A stretch of DNA of 64,000 nucleotides. Origin: CADEFQ01 sp050185195 (GTDB taxonomy: Bacteria; Pseudomonadota; Gammaproteobacteria; Steroidobacterales; Steroidobacteraceae). The stretch spans positions 1 to 64,000 of the forward strand of contig JBFWZQ010000006.1 in NCBI GenBank assembly GCA_050185195.1, in the 5' to 3' direction. The notes under the pieces were generated by a model. It had not been told where the DNA came from and searched no databases. It was given only the letters and a program-made list of their open reading frames with translations. Below, piece after piece: positions 16,984-25,850 of this stretch. Numbering within the stretch: the stretch's first letter is position 1; each line of letters begins with the position of its first letter. The position numbers were made by a program, and so were the translations under genes.

Positions 16984-18050
16984 GGCGGCGACGCCACCGA
17001 GTCGCGGATGATGATCTCGTAATCGAACTGGCGCGCGGTGTCGATGGGCGCGGCGGCGCCATGGTGCGGGCGCATCGACTGCAGCAGGCATTGCACGGCG
17101 CCGCTCGCCATGGCGCGGATCGGTTGCCGAACCGTCGTCAGGCTCGGATAGACGTACCGCGCGATGGGTACGTCATCGTAGCCCGCGACCGAGAGTTCGG
17201 ATGGCACTTTCATGCCGAGTTCGTGCGCCGCATGCAGGACGCCCGCCGCCATGTCGTCGTTGCTCGCGAAGATCGCGGTAGGCCGGTCGGACTGGCGCAG
17301 CAGCCGGCGCGCGCATTCGACGCCCGATTCGAACGACAGCAGCCCGTTCGAGATCAGGCGCTCGTCGACCGCGATGCCGTGCACGCGCAGCGCGTCGAGG
17401 TAACCCTGCAGCCTGCGCGAGGCGGCGCCGTGGCGCGGATCGGCCTTGATGAACCCGATGCGGCGGTGTCCGTGGCCCAGCAGGTATTCGGTGAGGTCGT
17501 AGCTGGCGCGCGCGTCATCGATCGATACGAAGGGCTTGCCGCGGTTCTCGTGGCGCGGGGCGATGGACACGTAGGCGGTGCCATCGGCGTCGAGGCTGGC
17601 GAGCAACGTCTCCTGGTCGCACAGCGGGGGCGTCAGCACGAGCCCACTCGGGCGACGCTGCGCGAGCATGTCGTGCACCTGGTCGCACAGGCGCGGGCTC
17701 GACGCGTCGAACGGCTGCAGCAGCACGCCGTAGTCGGCCGCCTCGCAGGCGGCCAGCACGCCTTCGAGCACGCTCACGATGTAGCTGTCGCTCGGGTTGT
17801 CGTAGAGCACCGCGACGAGATAGGCGCGCGAACTCGCGAGATTGCGCGCGGAGAAATTGGGCCGGTACTTGAGTTCGCGGATCGCCCGGTGCACGCGCTG
17901 GGCGGTGTCCTCGCGCACATTGGGTTCGCGGTTGACGACGCGCGAGACCGTCTTGATGGACACGCCTGCCCGGGCAGCGACGTCATGGATGGTGTGCACG
18001 CGCTTGCGGCGCCTTTCGGCGCGGACGGCGGGTCGGCTGGCTTGGGTCAC
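16980..18050 (-). CDS. LacI-family repressor of the sugar locus
   Basis: The 356-residue protein has a LacI helix-turn-helix (HTIHDVAARAGVSIKTVSRVVN, residues about 19-40) and a periplasmic-binding-protein-like effector domain ending in the usual SVAGYDDVPIARYVYPSLTTV block. The start is a GTG at 18050 with GAAGG 6-8 nt upstream; no in-frame ATG is well placed. AGCGCT-centred palindromes in its own leader (18091-18104) and at the TonB-receptor promoter (18286-18297) suggest autorepression and control of the divergent genes. The effector is likely a glucoside such as trehalose, inferred from the neighbouring trehalase. Confidence 0.9.
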   Translation of the reverse strand: MTQASRPAVRAERRRKRVHTIHDVAARAGVSIKTVSRVVNREPNVREDTAQRVHRAIRELKYRPNFSARNLASSRAYLVAVLYDNPSDSYIVSVLEGVLAACEAADYGVLLQPFDASSPRLCDQVHDMLAQRRPSGLVLTPPLCDQETLLASLDADGTAYVSIAPRHENRGKPFVSIDDARASYDLTEYLLGHGHRRIGFIKADPRHGAASRRLQGYLDALRVHGIAVDERLISNGLLSFESGVECARRLLRQSDRPTAIFASNDDMAAGVLHAAHELGMKVPSELSVAGYDDVPIARYVYPSLTTVRQPIRAMASGAVQCLLQSMRPHHGAAAPIDTARQFDYEIIIRDSVASPP

Positions 18051-18090
18051 GGGGCCCTTCGATGGCAGGTGGATGGTGGGGCGGGAAAAA

Positions 18091-18104
18091 TGATAGCGCT
18101 TTCC
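18091..18104. promoter_or_regulatory. LacI-type operator in the lacI leader
   Basis: TGATAGCGCTTTCC is centred on AGCGCT with largely complementary flanks, the usual form of operators for proteobacterial LacI-family sugar regulators. It lies 40 nt upstream of the lacI GTG start and matches the core of the site at 18286-18297, suggesting that the repressor controls its own lacI-glycosidase unit. Confidence 0.55.
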
Positions 18105-18254
18105 AAAAACGTGGTTGCAGGCGGCTGGCCGCGCGCGATGCGCTGTTGCGCCGTAACGCAAACTGGGGTGAACGATGTGCGCAATAATATATTGAAAAGA
18201 TTGTTATTTTTCAAGTTTTGCATGAGCTGTATCGGCACGGCAACACGTTCCTAT

Positions 18255-18297
18255 TTGACACTCGCCCGCTACAGTGATATTTAACGACAGCGCTGTC
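18255..18297 (+). promoter_or_regulatory. Promoter and operator of the TonB receptor/trehalase unit
   Basis: A perfect -35 box TTGACA at 18255-18260 is followed after 17 nt by a weak -10 TATTTA (18278-18283). The predicted start of transcription falls inside the perfect 12-bp palindrome GACAGCGCTGTC (18286-18297), which has the same AGCGCT core as the operator in the lacI leader. A repressor bound there would block the start point. The rest of the 18051-18363 gap is AT-rich and holds nothing else I recognise. Confidence 0.6.
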
Positions 18298-18363
18298 AAT
18301 CAGGGATGTGACGCGGCACGCGCGTCGAAGCGGGTCGAAATCAGAACGAACCGGAGAACCATC

Positions 18364-20709
18364 ATGATGAGGGTCCAGCCAGTACGGTTGTTTGCATCGT
18401 GTATTTCGATTTCGGCGCTGGTCGCGACGCCAGCGATCTGTGCGGCACAGGAGTCGCCGGCCAGCGGCCAGGCGAGCCAACTCGAGGAAGTGGTCGTCAC
18501 CGGCACGGCCGCCGGCGCGGAAATCCGCAAGCTCGACGCGAGCTTTGCGATCACGACCATCGACGACCAGGCGATCACGGAGTTCTCGCCGCAGAGCACG
18601 GCGGACCTGCTGCGGCTCATACCCGGCGTCTGGACGGAGAGCACGGGCGGGGTCTCCGGCGCAAATGTCATGGTGCGCGGCTTCCCGGGTGGCGGCGATG
18701 CGCCGTATCTCACGGTGCAGGTGAACGGATCGCCGGTCTATCCGATTTCGACGCTGTCCTTCCTCGAGAACACGACGATGTTCCGGATCGACGAGACCGT
18801 AAAGCGGGTCGAGGCGCTGCGCGGCGGGCCGAACCCCGTGTTCTCGAACGGCCAGCCGGGCCTCACGACGAACTTCATCCTGCGCGAGGGCGGCGATGAA
18901 ACGGAAGGCATCGTCAAGTACACGACGTCGGACTATGACCTGCGGCGCTTCGACGGTTACATCAGCGGACCGATCGCCGACGATTTCTATTACCTGGTCG
19001 GTGGTTACATCACGAGTTCGCCGGGCCTGCGCGATGCCGGGTACAACTCGGACGAGGGCAACCAGTTCACGGTCAACCTCACGAAGGTGCTGAAGCGAGG
19101 CAAGGTCAACGTATTCCACCGGCAGACCGACGATTTCGGCCAGTGGTACCTGCCGGTGGCGTTCAACGTGCCGGGTGTCGACGCGAGCTACAACCAGCTC
19201 GGTCCCTGGAACCGTGACCAGCAGATCATGACCGACAACCCGGGTCCGGGATTCGCGAATGGCGGCGATCCGAACGCCGCCAACCGGACCGTCAAGACAC
19301 TCGACCTCGACGAGGGCCGCGGCTGGAAGGGCAGCATGAGCGGCGGATCGGTGGTGCTGGACGTGGCCGACAACTGGGTGCTGACGGAACGCTTCAGCTA
19401 TACGACCGGGGATGCCGATACGGTCGGCCTCGTCCCGGACGGTGCCGCCGTGCAGGTGGGTGCGCTGCTGGCCAACCCTGCGACCGATCCACGCGCCGTC
19501 GTCAATGGACCGATCCGGGGCGCCGTCACCGGCCGCGCGATCGGCAACCAGGAGTTCATCCAGCAGTTCGGCGCATGGGAAGTCCGCAAGGATGTCGAAG
19601 CCTTCACCAACGACATCAGCCTGACCTGGAAATACGACCGCGGCTCGACGACCTTCGGTTTCTATGCGTCGGACGCCTCGAGCCACGATCTCTGGGCCCT
19701 GGGCAACTCCCAGTACCAGGTCGTGCGCAGCCATGGCGAGATCGTCACCGGCATCGCCTGCAACAACCCGACGGTCGTCGACAGCTGCGGTTTCAACTAC
19801 GACATCGACGAGCGGGGCGACGCGACGACACAGGCGCTGTATGCGGCCACGTCATTCAAGATCACCGATGCGCTGCGGGCCGACATCGGCCTTCGCCACG
19901 AGAGCTACGAGGTCGACTACACGCTCGACGAAGGGCGGGCCGGCAACGTCGATTTCGCCATCTCGGACGACATATCCGAGTTTTCATGGACAGCCGCCCT
20001 CGACTACCAGTTCACGGACCGGATGGGCGTCTTCGGGCGCCTGAACAAGGGCCACCTGCTGCCGCAGTTCGACACCTATCGCGACGGCCGCAGTGCGCTC
20101 GCGGCCGGCGCCGACCTGATCCAGGACATCGAACAATACGAACTCGGTTTCAAGTGGGCGACGGATCACCTCAGCCTGTATGCGACGGCGTTCTCCACTG
20201 ACATCGATCCGCGCTTCGTCAACTTCCAGTTCGGCGGCTCATCGATCCTGACCACGCAGGAATCGCGCGGCGTCGAACTGGACGCGACCTGGCGGACCGA
20301 CGTCGGATTCTCGGTGGCGCTCAACGGCACCTGGCTCAAGAGCGAAATCAAGAGCGGCGATCCGACGATCGACGGCAACGAGACGGAACGCCAGCCCGGC
20401 TGGCAGCTGCGCGTGTCCCCGGCTTATTCCTTCAATGTCGGCAACGTCGAAGGCACCGTGTATGGCACCTTCGCCGCGGTCGACGATCGCTGGGGCGAGG
20501 CGACCAATGTCAACCGCCTCAAGGGTTACGAGAAGATCGACCTCGGCGTCATCATGCGGATCAATGAATCGTTCATCGTGCAGGTCTCGGGTGACAACAT
20601 CACCGACAAGGAGGCCTTCACGGAGAGCGATCCGCGCACTTTCACGGCGCCGAACGGGCGCTTCATCATGCCGCGGAGCTTCGAGTTCAGCGTGGGGTAT
20701 TCATTCTGA
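18364..20709 (+). CDS. TonB-dependent outer membrane receptor
   Basis: The 781-residue protein has a signal peptide ending near AICAAQ, a plug domain starting at QLEEVVVTGTAAG, and a long beta-barrel ending in an aromatic residue (FEFSVGYSF), the usual outer-membrane sorting signal. Such receptors import substrates too large or scarce for porins using TonB energy. Context (LacI repressor, trehalase 8 nt downstream) points to a glucoside or oligosaccharide rather than a siderophore. The first of two consecutive ATG codons (18364) has GGAG 7 nt upstream. No inner-membrane sugar transporter is encoded nearby, so the imported sugar is probably cleaved in the periplasm. Confidence 0.92.
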   Translation: MMRVQPVRLFASCISISALVATPAICAAQESPASGQASQLEEVVVTGTAAGAEIRKLDASFAITTIDDQAITEFSPQSTADLLRLIPGVWTESTGGVSGANVMVRGFPGGGDAPYLTVQVNGSPVYPISTLSFLENTTMFRIDETVKRVEALRGGPNPVFSNGQPGLTTNFILREGGDETEGIVKYTTSDYDLRRFDGYISGPIADDFYYLVGGYITSSPGLRDAGYNSDEGNQFTVNLTKVLKRGKVNVFHRQTDDFGQWYLPVAFNVPGVDASYNQLGPWNRDQQIMTDNPGPGFANGGDPNAANRTVKTLDLDEGRGWKGSMSGGSVVLDVADNWVLTERFSYTTGDADTVGLVPDGAAVQVGALLANPATDPRAVVNGPIRGAVTGRAIGNQEFIQQFGAWEVRKDVEAFTNDISLTWKYDRGSTTFGFYASDASSHDLWALGNSQYQVVRSHGEIVTGIACNNPTVVDSCGFNYDIDERGDATTQALYAATSFKITDALRADIGLRHESYEVDYTLDEGRAGNVDFAISDDISEFSWTAALDYQFTDRMGVFGRLNKGHLLPQFDTYRDGRSALAAGADLIQDIEQYELGFKWATDHLSLYATAFSTDIDPRFVNFQFGGSSILTTQESRGVELDATWRTDVGFSVALNGTWLKSEIKSGDPTIDGNETERQPGWQLRVSPAYSFNVGNVEGTVYGTFAAVDDRWGEATNVNRLKGYEKIDLGVIMRINESFIVQVSGDNITDKEAFTESDPRTFTAPNGRFIMPRSFEFSVGYSF

Positions 20710-20717
20710 CAGGCAGC

Positions 20718-22334
20718 ATGCGCAAGGCCGGCGGGGGCGCTCGCGCCGCTCCCGCTCCCGCCCGCGGCCTGCTGTTGTGGCTGGTCGCGGGCGCCGCGGC
20801 GCTCGCCGTCGCACGCGCCGATGTCGATACGCCGGTCCGCACGCCCGCCGACCTGTATCCGGGGCTGTTCGAGCAGGTGCAGGCGGAGCAGGTACTCGGC
20901 GACGGCGTGAACTTCGTGCAGGCCCTGCCGCGCGGTACGCCCGAGGCCGTGCTCGCGGCCTGGCGCCACGAGTCGAAGGCGCCGGGCTTCAGCCTGAAAG
21001 CCTTCGTCGAGTCCCACTTCCGCTGGCCGGCGACGACCCCGACCGACTATCGATCGGAACACGCCGGCATCGCGCAGCACATCGACCGGCTGTGGCCGGT
21101 GCTCACGCGGCCGCCGGATGTCGCCGAGCCCTATTCGTCGTTGTTGCCGCTGCCGTATGCCTACGTCGTGCCTGGCGGCCGGTTCCAGGAGATCTACTAC
21201 TGGGACTCGTACTTCACGATGCTCGGCCTCGAGCAGGGCGGGCGGCTCGATCTCGTGCGCGACATGGTGAAGGATTTCGCCTACCTGATAGATCGCTACG
21301 GCCACGTGCCGAACGGCAACCGCAGCTACTACCTCAGCCGCTCGCAGCCGCCGTTTTTCTTCGCCATGGTACGACTGCTCGCGCGCCACGACGGCGATGC
21401 GACACTCGTGGCCTACCTGCCGCAACTCGCACGCGAGTACGCGTTCTGGATGGAAGGTGAGTCGACGCTCGCACGCGGGCAGGCGCATCGACGCGTCGTG
21501 CGCCTCGCCGACGGCGCGGTGCTCAATCGTTACTGGGACGATCGCGATACACCGCGCGAGGAGTCCTGGCGCCACGATGTCGCCACGGCCCACGAGGCCG
21601 GCCGTCCCGCCGCCATCGTGTACCGCAACCTGCGCGCCGCAGCCGAGAGCGGCTGGGACTTCAGTTCCCGCTGGCTGGCCGATGGCCGCACGCTCGCGAC
21701 GATTCGCACCGTCGAGATCGCACCGGTCGATCTCAACAGCCTCCTCTATGGGCTCGAGCAGACACTGGCGCGCGCCTATCGCCTCGCCGGCCGCGATGCC
21801 GACGCGGCACGCATCAGTGCGCGCGCCTGGGCACGGCGCGAGGCGATGCATCGCCACCTGTGGGATGCGAGCCGGCGGACCTACGGTGACCTCGCCTGGA
21901 AAACCGGCGAGTTCACCGGCGTGGCAAGCGCGGCCATGCTCTATCCGCTCTTCTGCGGCGTGGCAACGCCCGCCCAGGCACAGGGCGTGGCGGACGCCGT
22001 GCGCGCCGGGCTGCTGCAACCCGGTGGCGTCGTGGCGACGACCACGGTCACCGGGCAGCAGTGGGATGCACCGAACGGCTGGGCGCCGCTGCAGTGGATC
22101 GCGATCGAGGGCCTCGGCAACTACGGGCACGCCGCGCTCGCGGCCGATATCGCGCATCGCTGGATCCACGAAAACCTCGAGGTCTATCGCGCGACGGGCA
22201 AGCTCGTCGAAAAGTACGACGTCAGCGGCGATGCCGCGGGCGGCGGCGGCGAGTACCCGCTGCAGGATGGATTCGGCTGGACGAACGGCGTGTTGCGGCG
22301 CCTGCTCGCCCTCTATCCGGGGGCCATTCCCTAG
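20718..22334 (+). CDS. treA: Periplasmic trehalase (GH37)
   Basis: The 538-residue glycoside hydrolase family 37 enzyme cleaves alpha,alpha-trehalose to two glucose molecules. Both trehalase signatures are present: PGGRFQEIYYWDSY near residue 152 and QQWDAPNGWAPLQW near residue 450. The probable catalytic acid is the Asp in ESGWDFSSRW, and the base is the Glu of GEYPLQDGFGWTNG. A hydrophobic N-terminal segment (LLLWLVAGAAALAVARA) is a signal peptide, so it acts in the periplasm. The gene follows the TonB receptor by 8 nt and is certainly in the same unit. Its stop overlaps that of the convergent acyltransferase gene (CTAG). Confidence 0.95.
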   Translation: MRKAGGGARAAPAPARGLLLWLVAGAAALAVARADVDTPVRTPADLYPGLFEQVQAEQVLGDGVNFVQALPRGTPEAVLAAWRHESKAPGFSLKAFVESHFRWPATTPTDYRSEHAGIAQHIDRLWPVLTRPPDVAEPYSSLLPLPYAYVVPGGRFQEIYYWDSYFTMLGLEQGGRLDLVRDMVKDFAYLIDRYGHVPNGNRSYYLSRSQPPFFFAMVRLLARHDGDATLVAYLPQLAREYAFWMEGESTLARGQAHRRVVRLADGAVLNRYWDDRDTPREESWRHDVATAHEAGRPAAIVYRNLRAAAESGWDFSSRWLADGRTLATIRTVEIAPVDLNSLLYGLEQTLARAYRLAGRDADAARISARAWARREAMHRHLWDASRRTYGDLAWKTGEFTGVASAAMLYPLFCGVATPAQAQGVADAVRAGLLQPGGVVATTTVTGQQWDAPNGWAPLQWIAIEGLGNYGHAALAADIAHRWIHENLEVYRATGKLVEKYDVSGDAAGGGGEYPLQDGFGWTNGVLRRLLALYPGAIP

Positions 22335-23077
22335 GCCGCCACCTGGCTGAGGTCCGGCTCGCCCAGGGCCTCGAGGATGGCCGCGCGGGCACCCTCGCGC
22401 AGCGCCGTGGTGGCGCGCTCCGTGTCATCGACGAGTGCGGGGAGCGCGGGCAGGAATTCCACGGCGATGCGGCCGGGCGAGAGCACGAAACCCGGTGTCG
22501 GCAGGGCTTCACGGGTGCCACGCAGCACGCACGGCACCACCGGGCAGCCCGCGCGCGCCGCGGCATGGAAGGCGCCGGAGTGGAATTTCAACAAGCCCGG
22601 TCGCTTCGCGAACGTGCCTTCGGGGAAGAACACGAGCGAATGGCCGTTGCTCGCGGTGCGCAACACGCGGCGCGCGTCGCTCGCGCCCTTGTGTCGATCG
22701 TGGCGCTCGACGAACTCCGAGCCGATGCGCGATAGCAGCAGGCCGGCGAGCGGCACGCCCGACATCTCCCGCTTGATGACGAAGCCGAAGTGCGGCGGCA
22801 GCGCCGCCATGAGCACCAGGCCGTCGAGATAGCCCGCGTGGTTCGCGACGAGCACGCAGTGGCCGTCGGGCAGGCGATCGGCGTGCCGCACATCGAGTTG
22901 CATGCCCGTGAGCGCGAGCCAGCCGCGCGCGGCTGCACGCGCCACCCCGCGCCGCAGCGCAAGGCCGGGCAGCAGCATGCCGAAGAGGGCGAATGCGCCG
23001 ATCGGCAGGAAAGCCAGGTACGCGTAGCACGAGTACAGCCAGCCGATCGGAGTGGGGAGGCGGGGGCGGGCGGGCAT
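22331..23077 (-). CDS. 1-acyl-sn-glycerol-3-phosphate acyltransferase (PlsC family)
   Basis: The 248-residue membrane protein has an N-terminal hydrophobic helix and the acyltransferase motifs NHAGYLD (the HX4D box, residues about 83-89) and FPEGT (about 151-155). Family members acylate lysophosphatidic acid to phosphatidic acid at the inner membrane, although some act on ornithine lipids or other lysophospholipids. ATG 23077 starts the family homology. The gene is convergent with treA and divergent from xerD, sharing only about 120 nt of upstream region with it. Confidence 0.88.
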   Translation of the reverse strand: MPARPRLPTPIGWLYSCYAYLAFLPIGAFALFGMLLPGLALRRGVARAAARGWLALTGMQLDVRHADRLPDGHCVLVANHAGYLDGLVLMAALPPHFGFVIKREMSGVPLAGLLLSRIGSEFVERHDRHKGASDARRVLRTASNGHSLVFFPEGTFAKRPGLLKFHSGAFHAAARAGCPVVPCVLRGTREALPTPGFVLSPGRIAVEFLPALPALVDDTERATTALREGARAAILEALGEPDLSQVAA

Positions 23078-23201
23078 GGCGTGCGGTATCGCGCTTTTGG
23101 TGGCGTGGCGGTGTGAACTGGTTCTCTTTATGTTAATGCTTCCCGGCATATGTGAAGGTGATCACGCCGACCCCCCCGTCGGTCCCCCACACTCGCTGCA
23201 A

Positions 23202-24134
23202 ATGGCACGCTCCGCGACTGCACCCGAACTGCGCAAACCCGCCGGTGAAACCGACCCGGCGGTTTCCCGCTTCATCGATGCCGTCTGGATGGAGCGCGGC
23301 CTGTCGTCGAACACGCTCGCGGCGTATCGCGCCGACCTCACGGCGCTCGCGCGCTGGCTCGGCGAACGGGGTCGTGACATCAGCGCGACCAGCCGCGCCG
23401 ACCTCATGGATTTCATCGCGTTTCGCGTGCAGGCCGGGGCCCGGCCGCGCTCGACCGCCCGCCAGTTGTCCTCGTTCCGCCGCTTCTTCCGTCACCTCGT
23501 CCGCGAGGGCTCGCTGCGCGAGGACCCGACGGCGCAGATCGCGATGCCGAAGATCGGCCGCTCGCTGCCGCGCTCGCTGAGCGAAGAGGAAGTGGAGTCG
23601 CTGCTGAACGCGCCGGTGATCGGCGATCCGCTCGGCAACCGCGATCGCGCGATGCTCGAGGTGCTCTATGCCACCGGGTTGCGGGTTTCGGAACTCGTGA
23701 GCCTGAAGCACAGCCAGGTGAACCTGAACCAGGGCGTGCTGCGCGTCGTCGGCAAGGGCAATCGCGAGCGCCTGATTCCGCTCGGCGAAGAGGCGGTGCG
23801 GTGGCTGACGGAGTTCACCCACGGCCCGCGCAACGAAATCCTGCTCGATCGCACGACCGACTACCTGTTTCCGACGCGCCGCGGCGATCGCATGACCCGC
23901 CAGGCGTTCTGGCACATCATCAAGCGCTATGCGCGCAAGGCCGGCGTGGAACGCGACCTGTCGCCGCATACCCTGCGCCACGCCTTCGCCACCCATCTGC
24001 TGAACCATGGCGCGGACCTGCGCGTGGTGCAGATGCTGCTCGGCCACAGCGACCTGTCGACCACGCAGATCTACACGCATGTCGCCCGCGAGCGCATGAA
24101 GGACCTGCACGCCCAGCATCACCCCCGCGGCTGA
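23202..24134 (+). CDS. xerD: Site-specific tyrosine recombinase XerD
   Basis: The 310-residue protein has an N-terminal SAM-like core-binding domain and a C-terminal catalytic domain with the tyrosine-recombinase residues. These are Arg in YATGLRVSELVSL, His-x-x-Arg in PHTLRHAFATHLLNHG, and His and Tyr in LLGHSDLSTTQIYTH. With XerC it resolves chromosome dimers at dif. The ATG at 23202 gives the normal length; a longer frame upstream is GC-biased and not conserved. The neighbour dsbC gene 65 nt downstream is a common partner of xerD in gammaproteobacteria. Confidence 0.93.
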   Translation: MARSATAPELRKPAGETDPAVSRFIDAVWMERGLSSNTLAAYRADLTALARWLGERGRDISATSRADLMDFIAFRVQAGARPRSTARQLSSFRRFFRHLVREGSLREDPTAQIAMPKIGRSLPRSLSEEEVESLLNAPVIGDPLGNRDRAMLEVLYATGLRVSELVSLKHSQVNLNQGVLRVVGKGNRERLIPLGEEAVRWLTEFTHGPRNEILLDRTTDYLFPTRRGDRMTRQAFWHIIKRYARKAGVERDLSPHTLRHAFATHLLNHGADLRVVQMLLGHSDLSTTQIYTHVARERMKDLHAQHHPRG

Positions 24135-24199
24135 TAGAATCGGCCGGCCCCGCGTGGCCGACCGAACGAATCCGGCCGCCGCGGGTCGAAGAGACCACC

Positions 24200-24904
24200 A
24201 TGCTGCGAACCCTTGCGTTCATCCTTTCCCTGAGTCTCGCGGCCTCGGCCGTGCAGGCCGACACACGCGCCGACATCGCGAAGAAATTCCCCGGTGCCAC
24301 CGCCGACGACGTGCGCCCCGCGCCGATCCCGGGCCTGTTCGAACTGCGCCGTGGCGGCGACATCGTCTACGTGACGCCGGATGCCCGCTACGCCGTGACG
24401 GGCGATCTCTACGACCTCGGTTCGAACAGCAACCTGAGTGAAGCCCGGCGGCGCGGCCTGCGCCAGGAGCTCCTGGCCGCGGTGCCCGACAGCCAGACGC
24501 TCGTTTTCTCGCCGCAGGATCCCAAGTACACGATCAGCGTCTTCACCGACGTCGATTGTGCGTACTGCCGCAAGCTGCACAGCCAGATCGCCGAATACAA
24601 CCGGCTGGGCGTGCGCGTGCGCTACCTGTTCTTCCCGCGCACGGGTCCCGACACCGAGTCGTGGCACAAGGCCGAAAGCGTCTGGTGCGCTGCCGATCGC
24701 AAGGATGCACTGACGCGCGCCAAGCGTGGCGAGACGGTGAAATCGAAGCCTTGCGGCGCAACGCCGGTCGCAAAGCAGTTCCAGCTCGGTGAAGACCTCG
24801 GCATCCAGGGCACGCCCGCGATCGTGCTTGCCAACGGCGAGCTGCTCCCGGGTTACGTGCCGCCGGCAATCCTCGTCGATCACCTGAAAACCGCCGCGCG
24901 CTGA
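24200..24904 (+). CDS. dsbC: Thiol:disulfide interchange protein DsbC family
   Basis: The 234-residue periplasmic protein has a signal peptide (FILSLSLAASAVQA), an N-terminal dimerisation domain and a thioredoxin fold with the active site CAYC in FTDVDCAYCRKLH. A second cysteine pair (VWCAADR and SKPCGAT) matches the structural disulfide of DsbC. The cis-proline loop is visible as IQGTPAIVLANG. It isomerises wrong disulfides in secreted proteins. The ATG at 24200 has GAAGAG upstream. It follows xerD in the same orientation, as in many relatives. Confidence 0.9.
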   Translation: MLRTLAFILSLSLAASAVQADTRADIAKKFPGATADDVRPAPIPGLFELRRGGDIVYVTPDARYAVTGDLYDLGSNSNLSEARRRGLRQELLAAVPDSQTLVFSPQDPKYTISVFTDVDCAYCRKLHSQIAEYNRLGVRVRYLFFPRTGPDTESWHKAESVWCAADRKDALTRAKRGETVKSKPCGATPVAKQFQLGEDLGIQGTPAIVLANGELLPGYVPPAILVDHLKTAAR

Positions 24905-24918
24905 GCGCGCGCGGCCGC

Positions 24919-25242
24919 TCAACGCTCGAGCAGGTCCCGCTTGCCGGGCTTGCCCTCCCATTCCTTGGCGTCGGCCGGGGGCTCGCCCTTCTCGGTGATC
25001 ACCGGCCACTTGCGCGACAGTTCCGCGTTCAGCGGCTTGTAGTCGAGCTGGTCGGCCGGCAGTTCTTCCTCGGAGAAGATCGCCTCGACCGGGCATTCGG
25101 GTTCGCACAGCGTGCAGTCGATGCACTCGTCCGGGTCGATCACCAGGAAGTTCGGGCCTTCATGGAAGCAGTCCACGGGGCAGACTTCCACGCAGTCCAT
25201 GTACTTGCACTTGATGCAATTCTCGGTGACGACAAAAGCCAT
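24919..25242 (-). CDS. fdxA: 7Fe ferredoxin (3Fe-4S/4Fe-4S)
   Basis: The 107-residue protein has the FdxA pattern: an N-terminal cluster region CIKCKYMDCVEVCPVDCF and a second CIDCTLCEPECPVEA, giving a 3Fe-4S plus a 4Fe-4S cluster. The C-terminal extension with KRDLLER is typical of the group. It is a low-potential cytosolic electron carrier. AGGAT precedes ATG 25242 by about 7 nt. It is convergent with dsbC and lies downstream of the NUDIX gene with a 68-nt gap. Confidence 0.94.
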   Translation of the reverse strand: MAFVVTENCIKCKYMDCVEVCPVDCFHEGPNFLVIDPDECIDCTLCEPECPVEAIFSEEELPADQLDYKPLNAELSRKWPVITEKGEPPADAKEWEGKPGKRDLLER

Positions 25243-25310
25243 GATCGATCCTGCAGCCGGGAGTCCACCATTTTGCCATGCGCGACCCGTTCGGCGTAGC
25301 GGGCCGCGTG

Positions 25311-25850
25311 TCACCGTGTCCGTTGGTCGAACGTCTCGTAGTGATGATCGTCGAGCCCGCGCGCCCGATCCGCGAAATAGCGCCGCAAGGCGAACGTGAT
25401 GCTCGGGAACGCAAGCTCCGGCCACGGTACTTCGGCCTCGGTGACCATTTTCGACTCGAGGCTCTCGGGCCCCACGCCGAAGTCGGGCTCCGCGAGCCGC
25501 GCACGGAAGAACACGTGCACCTGGTGCGCATGCATGACGTGCACGATCGCGAGCAGCGAACCGACCTCGACGTGCGCCAGCGCTTCTTCATGCGATTCGC
25601 GCGCCGCGGCCTGCTGCAGCGTCTCGCCGTTCTCCATGAAGCCCGCCGGCACCGTCCAGTAGCCGCGCCGCGGTTCGATCGCGCGCTTGCACAGGAGGAT
25701 GCGGCCGCCGTCCTCCGGCACGCAGCCGACGACGAGTTTCGGGTTCTGGTAGTGGATCGCGCCGCAGTGGTCGCACACGTGGCGTGGCAGGTGATCGCCG
25801 GGCGGCACCCTGTGCGCGACGGGCGATCCGCAGCGGCTGCAGAAATTCAT
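25311..25850 (-). CDS. NUDIX hydrolase with N-terminal zinc ribbon
   Basis: The 179-residue protein starts with a CxxC...CxxC zinc ribbon (CSRCG, residues 4-8, and CDHCG about residues 26-30). The Nudix box GFMENGETLQQAAARESHEEA follows in the middle, with REXXEE intact. Members with this layout hydrolyse ADP-ribose, NADH or related nucleotide pyrophosphates; which one here cannot be told. ATG 25850 overlaps the stop of the upstream lipoprotein gene as ATGA. Confidence 0.88.
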   Translation of the reverse strand: MNFCSRCGSPVAHRVPPGDHLPRHVCDHCGAIHYQNPKLVVGCVPEDGGRILLCKRAIEPRRGYWTVPAGFMENGETLQQAAARESHEEALAHVEVGSLLAIVHVMHAHQVHVFFRARLAEPDFGVGPESLESKMVTEAEVPWPELAFPSITFALRRYFADRARGLDDHHYETFDQRTR

